Source of the DNA: Candidatus Alistipes faecavium
GTDB taxonomy: Bacteria; Bacteroidota; Bacteroidia; Bacteroidales; Rikenellaceae
NCBI GenBank assembly: GCA_019118605.1
Contig: DWYP01000016.1
Span: 60,673-124,672, forward strand
Reading direction: 5' to 3'
DNA: 64,000 bases
The notes below the pieces were generated by a model. The model did not search any database, was not told the origin of the DNA, and was given only the letters and a program-made list of their open reading frames with translations. Shown here in pieces: positions 1 to 8,161 of this stretch; position 1 is the stretch's first letter, and each line of letters opens with the position of its first letter. The translations under genes and the position numbers were made by a program.

Positions 1-1345
1 CCGACACCTGGCCGTCGAAGAGCTTCGCCACAGCCTTGTTCTGCTCGATCGGCGAACCGTCGACAGCCCATTTCGAGGCCGTGCTGTTCGTCACGTAGAG
101 CACGTTGTCCTTGACGCCGAACCACACCGTCACATCGCCCAGATTCAGCGTGTAGGCGCCCTCGCCGCTCGCCTGCACCGGCATACCGGCCAGGTTCGCC
201 ACAATGACGTCGAGCGCCGAAGGATCGTTGACCTGCGCCAGCAGCGTCGCAATCGGATAGCGGCCGTCGGGCGTCATACCCTCGAACTCCACGAGCAGGT
301 CCCCGGCAAACGCCTTCATGACCTGTGCCACCTGGGGGCTCGAGGTCAGTGCCGCGCCGCCCGGCATCGAGGCAAGGAGCGACAGGAGCTTCTCCCCGTC
401 GAGGCCGCAGCCCATCACGGCGGTCGGAGCGTCGCCGACATAGCGCACGAGGTCGCCCGACATGGGACGGACGTAGGCGTAGAACTCCTCGACCTTGCGG
501 CGGCTCTCGGCATCGGGATAGATGACCTCGAAGTCGCTGACGATCTCACCCTGCTCGAAGTTCGTCGAGCCGATGACCGTGATCGCCTTCAGGGCGTCGA
601 CCATCGGCAGCGAGGAGAGCATCGGGTTGTTCATCAGCGACGTGAATCCGGCATACGAGACGACCATATTGACATCGTTCCGGCCCGAGAGCGCGGCGGC
701 GATCTCCGCGTTGCCCATCAGGCTCTCGCTGCGTTTCTGGGCAAAGAGCGCCGCGGCATCGGCGCACACCGCGTCGAGGTCGCCCGTGGCGAAATAGAGC
801 AGCGCCGCACGGTCGTCGCAGGCGCACAGCCCGCTGTAGGGATCCGAATCCCCGAAAGGCAGGCAGGTCACACCGTCCTGCGTCTTACGGGCCAGGCCGC
901 TCTTCTGGCAGATGCGGTCGAGCAGCGCCTCGAACTTCGCACGGTCGCTCAGCGGCAGCAGCAGGCCGATCTGCTGAGAGGACGCCACCGACATCGAGAC
1001 CGCTGCGCCGTCGGGAGCACCGAGCGACATGAAGAGGAACAGCGCCTTCCCTGTGTCGAGGCCCGATTCCGCCGGGGTCTTCAGCAGCGTGAGCAGGTAC
1101 TCCTTCTCCTCCGGGGTCAGCACGTCGACGGCCGAAAGCTCCGACTCCAGGCGCGCATAAAGCGGATGCTGCTCAAGAGGACCCGCGCCGCTCTTGTCGT
1201 AGAGCGAGGCAACGTCGACCGACAGCGTGAAGAACGAATCGGCAGGCAGCACGTCCCGGTAGTCGGAACCGCCGCCGCAGGCAACGAACATCATCGAAAC
1301 AGCCGCACAGCAGGCCAGTTTCCACGATCGCAACAGGTGTTTCAT
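1..1345 (-). CDS. DUF4836-like lipoprotein (C terminus outside window)
   Basis: Lipid-anchored protein of unknown function; it resembles the Bacteroidales DUF4836 family as I remember it. The frame opens at ATG 1345 and stays open for 448 codons to the window edge, so the C terminus is not visible. Residues 1-23 are a lipoprotein signal with lipobox FVAC and acylated Cys23, followed by GGG. The mature part looks soluble, rich in Ala, Leu, Asp and Ser, with no catalytic or cofactor motif I can name. A -7 box at 1382-1389 lies 36 bases upstream. It is divergent from rmuC. The lipoprotein call is firm, the family call moderate. Confidence 0.75.
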   Translation of the reverse strand, partial: MKHLLRSWKLACCAAVSMMFVACGGGSDYRDVLPADSFFTLSVDVASLYDKSGAGPLEQHPLYARLESELSAVDVLTPEEKEYLLTLLKTPAESGLDTGKALFLFMSLGAPDGAAVSMSVASSQQIGLLLPLSDRAKFEALLDRICQKSGLARKTQDGVTCLPFGDSDPYSGLCACDDRAALLYFATGDLDAVCADAAALFAQKRSESLMGNAEIAAALSGRNDVNMVVSYAGFTSLMNNPMLSSLPMVDALKAITVIGSTNFEQGEIVSDFEVIYPDAESRRKVEEFYAYVRPMSGDLVRYVGDAPTAVMGCGLDGEKLLSLLASMPGGAALTSSPQVAQVMKAFAGDLLVEFEGMTPDGRYPIATLLAQVNDPSALDVIVANLAGMPVQASGEGAYTLNLGDVTVWFGVKDNVLYVTNSTASKWAVDGSPIEQNKAVAKLFDGQVS

Positions 1346-1381
1346 GATTCGAGGCTTTTTAAAGGTTTTCAATCTTGAAAA

Positions 1382-1389
1382 CAAAGGTA
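1382..1389 (-). promoter_or_regulatory. -7 promoter box for the DUF4836 lipoprotein gene
   Basis: On the minus strand this reads TACCTTTG, a perfect match to the Bacteroidetes TAnnTTTG box, 36 bases before the ATG. No TTTG is seen 20 bases upstream. Confidence 0.6.
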
Positions 1390-1504
1390 TAAAATTTCGC
1401 CGGATTGCCTCGACCCCGCGGAACAAATTCGCTGAAAAAAGTTTTTCCTCCTTTCTGCGGCGCTTTTCGGCCCCCCGGGAGGGAGTGTTTTTCGGGAAAA
1501 ATCG

Positions 1505-1512
1505 TACATTTG
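1505..1512 (+). promoter_or_regulatory. -7 promoter box for rmuC
   Basis: TACATTTG matches TAnnTTTG and lies 29 bases before the rmuC ATG at 1542. Its position inside the longer open frame argues that translation does not start further upstream. Confidence 0.6.
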
Positions 1513-1541
1513 TGGAAAATGCAGCAAAAAACATCCGCGTC

Positions 1542-3041
1542 ATGCCACTCCCCATGCTTCTCCTTCTCGCAGCCGCCCTTGCGGCAGTCATTCTGGTGCT
1601 GATCCTCTGGCTCCGCGACGCGCGACGCCTGCGCGCGGCGGCCGCCGAAGCCGAAGCCCGCGAGCGCGACACGGCCGCGCGGCTCCTCGGAGCCGAAACC
1701 CGCACGGCGGCGGCCGAGCAGTCGGCGGCCGCCGAGCGGGAGTTCCGCCAGCGCTTCGAGGAGCAGGTGCAGACCCTCACCGAACAGCGCCGCCGCACGG
1801 AGGCGGAACTCGCGGCCCTGCGCGCCTCGTCGGAGACCGAAATCGCGGCTTTGAGGCAAAAGCGCGACGAGGAACGCGAAGCCGAACGCACCGAGCGCGA
1901 GAAGCTCGAGGCGCGCTTCCGCGAGCAGTTCCGCAACCTCGCGACGGAGATCCTCGGCGAGCAGTCGCAGCACTTCCGGAAAAACAGCAGCGAACAGATC
2001 GACCTGCTGCTCAAACCCTTCCGCGACAACATCACCGACTTCCGGCGCCGCGTTGAGGAGATCTACACCACGCAGACCTCCCAGCGCGGGGAATTGCGCG
2101 CCGAACTGAAGCACCTCATGGAGCTCAACCAGCACATTTCCACCGAGGCACGCAACCTCACCGACGCGCTCAAGGGAAACTCGAAGGTCCAGGGTGACTG
2201 GGGCGAGATGCTCCTCGAGACGATTCTCGACAACTCGGCCCTCACGAAGGGGATCCACTACGACACGCAGTACAACATCAAGGACAGCGAAGGGCGCAAC
2301 CTGAGGCCCGACGTGGTGCTGCACCTCCCCGAGAAGAAGGAGATCGTCATCGACTCGAAGGTCTCGCTGACGGCATTCGTCGGATATACCTCGGCCGAGA
2401 GCGAGGAAGAACGCCGCCAGTATCTCGCCGCGCACGTCGCCTCCGTCCGGCAGCACGTCGCGGAGCTCGGGCGCAAGGAGTATCAGCGGCTGCTGAACTC
2501 CCCGGACTTCGTCATCATGTTCATACCCAACGAACCGGCATTCCTCGCGGCCCTGCAGCAGGACGCCGGGCTCTGGGCCGACGCCTACGACCGCAAGGTC
2601 ATCATCTCCTCGCCGACGAACCTCTTCGCGCTGCTCAAGCTCGTGGCCGACCTGTGGAAGTACAACGACCAGGACAAGAATACGAAGGAGATTGCCGCCT
2701 GCGGGCTGAAGCTCTACGAGCAGCTGGTGGCATTCACCGCCTCGCTGGAGGGCGTCGGCACGGCCCTCGACAAGGCCCGCGACGCCTACGAGGATGCCCA
2801 CAAGCGGCTCTGCACAGGGAACGACAACATCATCCGCGTCGGGGAGCGCCTGCGCCGCACCGCGCGGCTGCAGACCAAGCGCCGGCATGCCGCCCGCACA
2901 CTCGAGGAGGCCGGGAGCGATGACGAGCCGCTGCCCGGGGAGCTTCCGCAGCAGGCGGAATCCGCGCCCGAAACAACCGGAGCCCCCGAAACATCCGAAA
3001 CTGTCGAGACCTCCGGAGCCCCTGAAGCGGCCGGAGAGTAA
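1542..3041 (+). CDS. rmuC: DNA recombination protein RmuC
   Basis: RmuC-family protein, a predicted membrane-tethered nuclease-fold protein that limits inversions at short inverted repeats; its mechanism is not well known. The 499 aa product has an N-terminal membrane segment (about residues 3-22), a charged coiled coil (about 28-160), the RmuC core with the family motif GDWGEMLLETIL near 217-228, and a low-complexity Pro/Glu/Thr/Ala tail. The frame is open back to 1344, but ATG 1542 is preferred because it gives the usual membrane-anchor start and follows a -7 box. The tail and the bases after the stop are repetitive (see repeat at 3027). Confidence 0.93.
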   Translation: MPLPMLLLLAAALAAVILVLILWLRDARRLRAAAAEAEARERDTAARLLGAETRTAAAEQSAAAEREFRQRFEEQVQTLTEQRRRTEAELAALRASSETEIAALRQKRDEEREAERTEREKLEARFREQFRNLATEILGEQSQHFRKNSSEQIDLLLKPFRDNITDFRRRVEEIYTTQTSQRGELRAELKHLMELNQHISTEARNLTDALKGNSKVQGDWGEMLLETILDNSALTKGIHYDTQYNIKDSEGRNLRPDVVLHLPEKKEIVIDSKVSLTAFVGYTSAESEEERRQYLAAHVASVRQHVAELGRKEYQRLLNSPDFVIMFIPNEPAFLAALQQDAGLWADAYDRKVIISSPTNLFALLKLVADLWKYNDQDKNTKEIAACGLKLYEQLVAFTASLEGVGTALDKARDAYEDAHKRLCTGNDNIIRVGERLRRTARLQTKRRHAARTLEEAGSDDEPLPGELPQQAESAPETTGAPETSETVETSGAPEAAGE

Positions 3042-3104
3042 TTGCGCTGCGGCCGGAAAATAATTCCGAAAAAATAATTCCGAAGCGGCCGGAAGGTAAT
3101 TCCG
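3027..3104 (+). repeat. Three imperfect 20-bp direct repeats at the rmuC stop
   Basis: The unit gcggccggaRRRtaattNcg occurs at 3027-3046, 3050-3069 and 3085-3104; the first copy contains the rmuC stop codon. An extra half unit (aaaataattccg) lies between copies two and three. This looks like local duplication; no function is evident. Confidence 0.7.
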
Positions 3105-3144
3105 CAGCAGGGAAGGGCCTTCGGTCAGAGCGGCAGAACAGCAT

Positions 3145-3174
3145 GCGTCCCGGAAAGTTTCCTTTCCGGGACGC
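3145..3174. terminator. Hairpin between convergent rmuC and acyltransferase genes
   Basis: Perfect 13-bp stem (GCGTCCCGGAAAG with its complement) around a 4-base loop. There is no T-run, but the position between convergent genes fits a shared terminator. Confidence 0.6.
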
Positions 3175-3204
3175 GCGCGTTTACAGGGTTTTCGGCACTC
3201 CGCC

Positions 3205-4338
3205 CTACCCGATCACCCACTTGCTTCCGGGGATGCAGGAGACGAGCTTCACCGTCGCGTACGAGCTCAGGAACGTCGCGACCGCAATGGCCGGGATGGC
3301 CGCCCAGGTGGGCAGGGCCAGCGTGCCCTTGAAGAGCACGACCCAGACCCCGAGCCAGAAGATGTGCACGAGGTAGACCCCGAAGCTGAGTTTCGACAGC
3401 GCGGTGACCAGCGCCGGGGCCTTCGTGCGCCGGATGCACGAGAAGAGCAGGAACATCCCCGCGGTAAGGACCACGCAGTTGATCGTGCACATCGCCCAGC
3501 CGAGCTCGATCTCCGGCGTGGAGTGGATCACCCCCGGAACCGCCTGCACGTAGAACGACCAGATCGTGGCCGCGGCCCCGGCGAGCGTCATCGCCGTTCC
3601 GGCCGCGAGGCGCGTGCGACGGCCCCAGGCGAGGCGGAACCGGATATAATGCGCCAGGACCAGGTAGCCGAGGTATCCCGAGAAGTACCACAGCAGGTGG
3701 TATTCGTTCCAGAAGCACTCCCCCCAGAGCTCCCCGAACCAGCGGTGCAGGTAGGGCATGCAGGTCGAGAGCAGGAACAGCAGCAGGAAGAAGCGCTCCC
3801 CGCGGGCCGAGGCGCGCTCCAGCCACGGAGAGATAATCGGCATGAAGAGGTAGAGGCTCAGAAGCGGGTACATGAACCACAGATGCCCGGCCAGCGAGGG
3901 GAAGTTCAGCGGGATGCGCGAAAGGTCGCGCCACATGGCCGCGGTGTCGAGCTGGCCCCACAGCACGGGGAGCGTGCTGTAAAGCACCATGAAGACGACG
4001 AACGGCGGCACGACGCGCTTGAAGCGCCGGCGGTAGAACTGCCCCATGCTTTGGCCCGCCCCCACGGGTACGAGCAGGTAGGCCGAGATCATGATGAACA
4101 GCGGAACGGACATGCGCGAAAAGCCGTCGTAGAGCGACACCCAGAGGCGGTCGGACTCGTTGGCGAGGAACGACTGCGGCCCGGCCATCTCCCCGGCGCC
4201 CGCCGCACCGTAAAAGTTCTCGCTCGCATGGACGACAATCACCAGAAAGCATGCGAAGATCCGCAGGTAGTCGAGAAATACGACCCGCTTCCGGCTTTCC
4301 GGCGCGGATTCGGAGGTGTGTGAAGTCGGTTGCAACAT
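3205..4338 (-). CDS. Membrane acyltransferase, acyltransferase_3 family
   Basis: Predicted inner-membrane O-acyltransferase of the OatA/WecH type, which moves acyl groups onto extracytoplasmic sugars or peptidoglycan; the acceptor here is unknown. The 377 aa product has about ten hydrophobic segments. The family signature FLDYLRIFACFLVIVVH ends in His37, the expected catalytic histidine, and GHLWFMYPLLSLYLF is the second conserved block. There is no C-terminal SGNH domain. It follows the TlpA-like gene by 45 bases, with a hairpin between them, so co-transcription is uncertain. Confidence 0.88.
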   Translation of the reverse strand: MLQPTSHTSESAPESRKRVVFLDYLRIFACFLVIVVHASENFYGAAGAGEMAGPQSFLANESDRLWVSLYDGFSRMSVPLFIMISAYLLVPVGAGQSMGQFYRRRFKRVVPPFVVFMVLYSTLPVLWGQLDTAAMWRDLSRIPLNFPSLAGHLWFMYPLLSLYLFMPIISPWLERASARGERFFLLLFLLSTCMPYLHRWFGELWGECFWNEYHLLWYFSGYLGYLVLAHYIRFRLAWGRRTRLAAGTAMTLAGAAATIWSFYVQAVPGVIHSTPEIELGWAMCTINCVVLTAGMFLLFSCIRRTKAPALVTALSKLSFGVYLVHIFWLGVWVVLFKGTLALPTWAAIPAIAVATFLSSYATVKLVSCIPGSKWVIG

Positions 4339-4353
4339 ACAGGCATTACAAAT

Positions 4354-4378
4354 GCGGGAACTCTTTCCGGGTTCCCGC
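4354..4378 (-). terminator. Possible terminator or attenuator after the TlpA-like gene
   Basis: An 8-bp perfect stem GCGGGAAC/GTTCCCGC with a 9-base loop lies just downstream of the TlpA-like stop and upstream of the acyltransferase ATG. No T-run follows on the minus strand. Confidence 0.4.
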
Positions 4379-4383
4379 CAAGG

Positions 4384-5463
4384 TTATTTCGACAGGCACT
4401 CGCCGACCTTTTCGCCGATCTTCTCGCCGCGCAGGTCACGCGCCACGATCGTGCCGTCGGGGCCGAAGAGGATGATCTGAGGAATGCCGTTGATGCCGTA
4501 GATGTCGGTCGGAAGCTCCTGGGCGTCGTAGATCACCGGCCACGTGATCGGAAGCTCCTTCATGGCCTTCTCCGTGTCGGCACGCTCGTCCCACACGGCT
4601 ACGCCCACGATCTCGAACTTCTCGCCCTTGTACTTCTTGTAGACCTCCGCAAGGTTGGGCATCTCACCCCGGCAGGGGCCGCACCACGAAGCCCAGAAGT
4701 CCACCAGCACGTACTTGCCCCGTCCCACATAGTCCGAGAGCGACACCGACGAACCGTCCGCGGCACCGTGCTCGATCGTGAAGTCGGTGAACATCTTCCC
4801 GGCAGCCGTCTTCGCAAGGTTCTCGTAGCGCTGCTTCTCCTTCACCACGCGCGAGTCGGCGCGGACGATCTCCCCGGCAGCATTGTACAGCGAGTCGAAC
4901 TGCTCGTTGTCGCGCGCCAGCTGCAGCAGCGCCACCGCACCCAGCGCATTGTTCGTGTTGGCGGCAAAAAGCTCCGTATTCAGAGCCCGGCGGCCTGCGC
5001 TGAACTCCTCGCCGCGCTTCTCCATCTCGGCATCGCGCTCCTCGTCGCTGAGCTCCTTGTTCCCGCGGAGCGACATGTAGGCGTCGCGGTAGACGTTGTA
5101 GACCTCCTCCATCTTTTTATTATAGGTGTTGTAGGCGTCGTTCAGCGGGCTGCCTCCGCAAATCACCTCGTCGCCGACAAGCGATATCTCCGGGGCTCCG
5201 GCCTCCAGTACGACCATGCCGCCGGCACGCTCCTTCTCCTTCGTGACCATCACGCGCGCAAGAACCGGCGTGTCGATGCGGCCCTCGAAGACGAACGACC
5301 CGTCGACAACCTGAACACTGTCGTTCACCTCTCCGTACGAGAGATGGGCATAGGAGCCGTTGTAGAGGGTGTCGACCTTACCCGTCAACGTGTAATTCTT
5401 TGCCCCGTTGCCACACGCAGCAAACATCGTTGCAATCGCAACATAGAGAATTGTTTTTTTCAT
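4384..5463 (-). CDS. TlpA-like thioredoxin-fold lipoprotein with DUF4369 domain
   Basis: Predicted periplasm-facing thiol-disulfide reductase. The 359 aa product starts with a lipoprotein signal (lipobox FAAC, Cys17), then a beta-rich DUF4369-type region (about 22-110), a helical linker, and a C-terminal thioredoxin fold with the CxxC site in FWASWCGPCRGEMPNL near residue 260. The cis-Pro loop is present (GINGIPQIILF). It diverges from the SusC-SusD operon across 241 bases. Together with the DsbD-alpha-like domain at the end of that operon, this suggests a linked redox function, which is inference. The substrate is unknown. Confidence 0.88.
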   Translation of the reverse strand: MKKTILYVAIATMFAACGNGAKNYTLTGKVDTLYNGSYAHLSYGEVNDSVQVVDGSFVFEGRIDTPVLARVMVTKEKERAGGMVVLEAGAPEISLVGDEVICGGSPLNDAYNTYNKKMEEVYNVYRDAYMSLRGNKELSDEERDAEMEKRGEEFSAGRRALNTELFAANTNNALGAVALLQLARDNEQFDSLYNAAGEIVRADSRVVKEKQRYENLAKTAAGKMFTDFTIEHGAADGSSVSLSDYVGRGKYVLVDFWASWCGPCRGEMPNLAEVYKKYKGEKFEIVGVAVWDERADTEKAMKELPITWPVIYDAQELPTDIYGINGIPQIILFGPDGTIVARDLRGEKIGEKVGECLSK

Positions 5464-5612
5464 TTTTTATTGATTTTGGTTAAAGACTGTATCAAATTAT
5501 CCGAATTACATTTCACCTCTGAAAAAGTGCTTGAAATACCCGATAAAATTACATCTATTTCGCCAAAATAGATCAAAAAAAAATCTTTTTCATTCATCTT
5601 TCACAAAAAAAT

Positions 5613-5661
5613 GGGGTATCGCAATCCTGAGAGGATTCCGGTATCCCGCCCTGATTCAGGG
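5613..5661 (+). promoter_or_regulatory. Two hairpins in the SusC leader
   Basis: The first hairpin (5613-5647) has an AATCC/GGATT stem around TGAGA, extended by an 8-bp GGGGTATC/GGTATCCC stem with two wobble pairs. The second (5649-5661) is CCCTG-att-CAGGG. They sit 44-92 bases before the SusC ATG in an AT-rich divergent gap. They could form an attenuator or a 5' UTR structure; no T-run follows. Confidence 0.45.
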
Positions 5662-5704
5662 TAGGCGTCATGTAAAATCACAGCAACTTAATCCTTAATT
5701 TCGT

Positions 5705-8149
5705 ATGAAGAAACTTTTCGTAACAACGGTACTTGCGGTCTGTTTCCTTTCGTTGCCTGCCTTCGCGCAGAACCATTGGATCACAGGACAGGTTACCGAC
5801 CAAACAGGAGCCCCCATAGTCGGCGTCACTGTCACCATCAAGGGATCGACCACCGGTACGACAACCGATCCGAACGGAAATTACCGCATTCAGGGATCTG
5901 CCGAGGACATTCTCCTGTTCCAAAGCCTGGGATACAACGCCCAGGAGATGAAAATCGGGCAGAAAACCTCCATGGACATCGAACTCCTGGAATCCATCGA
6001 GCACCTCGAGGATGTCGTGGTGACCGGATACCAGACCATCTCCAAGGAACGCGCGACAGGTTCGTTTGACATCGTTAACAAGGCGCAGATCGAAAAACCC
6101 TCGAGCAACATCGCCAGCCGACTCATCGGTACCGTGGCAGGTCTCACCAGCACGCAGGATGCATACGGAAACCCCGTATTCGAGATCCGCGGACGTTCGA
6201 GCCTCTCCTCTTCGGCCACGCAGCCCCTGCTGGTCGTCGACGGCTTCGCCATCGAGGGTGGCTTCGAGTCGATCAACCCCAACGACGTGGAGAGCATCTC
6301 GATCCTTAAGGACGCCGCGGCTGCCTCGATCTGGGGCGCCAAGTCCGCAAACGGCGTGATCGTCATCACCACGAAGAACGCCCGACCCGAGGGGGGGGGA
6401 ACGTCGGTTACGGTGGACTACTCCGGATTCCTGAAGGTCTCGCCCAAACTCGACCTCGACTATACCCTTTCGCAGGCTCCGGTGAACGACGTTATCGACT
6501 ACGAAATCAAAGGTTTCACAAGCATGGACTCCTCGATCTGGTACCACGAGGAGAGCGATTACAGCGGCGGCATGAGCCGTGTCTACGAGCTGCTGACCCA
6601 AAACCGTCTGGGACACCTGTCCGAGGCCGACATGAATGCCCAGATCGACCAGTACCGCAAATACAACAACCACGATCAGATCAAGAAATACCTCCTCCAG
6701 AACCCGATCGTGCACCAGGAGAACGTCTCCGTCAATATCGCGACCGAGCGCTCCTCGAACACCCTGTCGGCCATGTATCAGAACAGCTTCTCCTACACCA
6801 CGGACCGCTACTTCTCGGCCTTCGGAAACCTCTCCTACACCTTCGACGACCGATACACCGTCTCGGGCAGCGTCCGCACCGACGCCTCGAACCTGATTAC
6901 CGACGACCCGAAATACCGTTACGCGCCCTTCTGGTCGGTAGGCGCCAGCTGGCAGATCGGCAAGGAGAAGTTCATGCAGGATGTCGCATGGGTCGACGCC
7001 CTGACCCTGCGCGCCACGTACGGATACAACGGTAACGTCGACAAGTCGACCACCTTCAAGCCGCTGGTCAACATCAACACCTCGCCCAACGTCGTAACGG
7101 GCGAATACACCGGCTCGATGTCCAGCTACGGAAACCCCACCCTGCGCTGGGAGCGCACCGGAACGTGGAACATCGGCGTAGACTTCTCGCTGCTGCGCGG
7201 AAAGCTCTTCGGTAAGGTCGACGTCTACAACAAGCACTCCGAAGACCTGATCGCCAGCGTCTCGCTGCCCTCCGTACAGGGTACCTCGACCATGAAGCTC
7301 AACAACGGCGAGCTGCTCAACAAGGGTATCGAGATGGAGGTGGGATCCTCGCTGCGGATCTCCCCGAACGTATCCTGGACCGGAACCCTCACCCTCTCCT
7401 ACAACAAGAACCGCATCAAGAGCCTCGCCGTAGAACCCTCCGGCGCCAACACGCTGGCCATGAGCGACGGCTCGAGCGACGGATGGATGGAGGGTTACGA
7501 CATCAACACCCTCTGGTGCTACAAGTACGGAGGCCTGCAGAACGTCGGATCGGCCACCTCGCCCGTAATGAAGCCCACGCTCGTAACGAAGGGCGGAGAA
7601 TACAAGACCTTCGACTCCTGGCCCGCAGGCGATCCGCTGGACCACGCCTACGACATGGGCACGCTCGTGGCGCCCTGGAACATGGCCATCTCGACATCGT
7701 TCCGCGTCTACGACTTCGACATCTCGCTCATCATCACCGGAAAGTTCGGGCACAAGTTCAAGCGCGAAAGCTTCAACTATCCCGGAATCTCCGGACGCTC
7801 GATCCCCAACAGCAAGTACTCCGAGGTCGTGAACTGCGATCCGAACGAGATCGTTCCGCTGCCCCAGACCGAGACCGAGACCCGGTATTACTTCTGGAAC
7901 CGCTTCTTCCCCTACATGTCCTATCTGGTCGAAAGCGCTTCGCACATGCGTCTGCAAGAGTTCAACGTGACCTACAACGTGCCCCAGAAGGCCGTGCGCA
8001 AGATCGGGCTCCGCTCGCTGCAGGTCTATGCCCAGTGTAACAACCCCTTCAACGTGTACTTCAACAAGTACAACGAGGATCCGGAATACCCCCGCGGTTC
8101 GATCCGCCTGCAGGCTTCGTACACGTTCGGCATAAAGTGTAAATTCTAA
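5705..8149 (+). CDS. SusC/RagA TonB-linked outer membrane transporter, shortened barrel
   Basis: Outer-membrane TonB-dependent channel that partners with SusD to import a bound nutrient. The 814 aa product has a signal peptide (cut after AFA), a carboxypeptidase-regulatory-like domain (about 26-100), a plug domain with FEIRGRSSL and DAAAASIWGAKSANGVIVITT, then a barrel ending in Phe. Relatives are usually near 1000-1150 aa. Here the text runs from NTLSAMYQN (about residue 353) straight into YFSAFGNLSYTFDDRYTVSG, a segment that normally lies far downstream, so several barrel strands appear to be missing in frame. The next gene encodes SusD, 12 bases away. Whether the channel still works is open. 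Confidence 0.9.
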   Translation: MKKLFVTTVLAVCFLSLPAFAQNHWITGQVTDQTGAPIVGVTVTIKGSTTGTTTDPNGNYRIQGSAEDILLFQSLGYNAQEMKIGQKTSMDIELLESIEHLEDVVVTGYQTISKERATGSFDIVNKAQIEKPSSNIASRLIGTVAGLTSTQDAYGNPVFEIRGRSSLSSSATQPLLVVDGFAIEGGFESINPNDVESISILKDAAAASIWGAKSANGVIVITTKNARPEGGGTSVTVDYSGFLKVSPKLDLDYTLSQAPVNDVIDYEIKGFTSMDSSIWYHEESDYSGGMSRVYELLTQNRLGHLSEADMNAQIDQYRKYNNHDQIKKYLLQNPIVHQENVSVNIATERSSNTLSAMYQNSFSYTTDRYFSAFGNLSYTFDDRYTVSGSVRTDASNLITDDPKYRYAPFWSVGASWQIGKEKFMQDVAWVDALTLRATYGYNGNVDKSTTFKPLVNINTSPNVVTGEYTGSMSSYGNPTLRWERTGTWNIGVDFSLLRGKLFGKVDVYNKHSEDLIASVSLPSVQGTSTMKLNNGELLNKGIEMEVGSSLRISPNVSWTGTLTLSYNKNRIKSLAVEPSGANTLAMSDGSSDGWMEGYDINTLWCYKYGGLQNVGSATSPVMKPTLVTKGGEYKTFDSWPAGDPLDHAYDMGTLVAPWNMAISTSFRVYDFDISLIITGKFGHKFKRESFNYPGISGRSIPNSKYSEVVNCDPNEIVPLPQTETETRYYFWNRFFPYMSYLVESASHMRLQEFNVTYNVPQKAVRKIGLRSLQVYAQCNNPFNVYFNKYNEDPEYPRGSIRLQASYTFGIKCKF

Positions 8150-8161
8150 AACATCACATCA

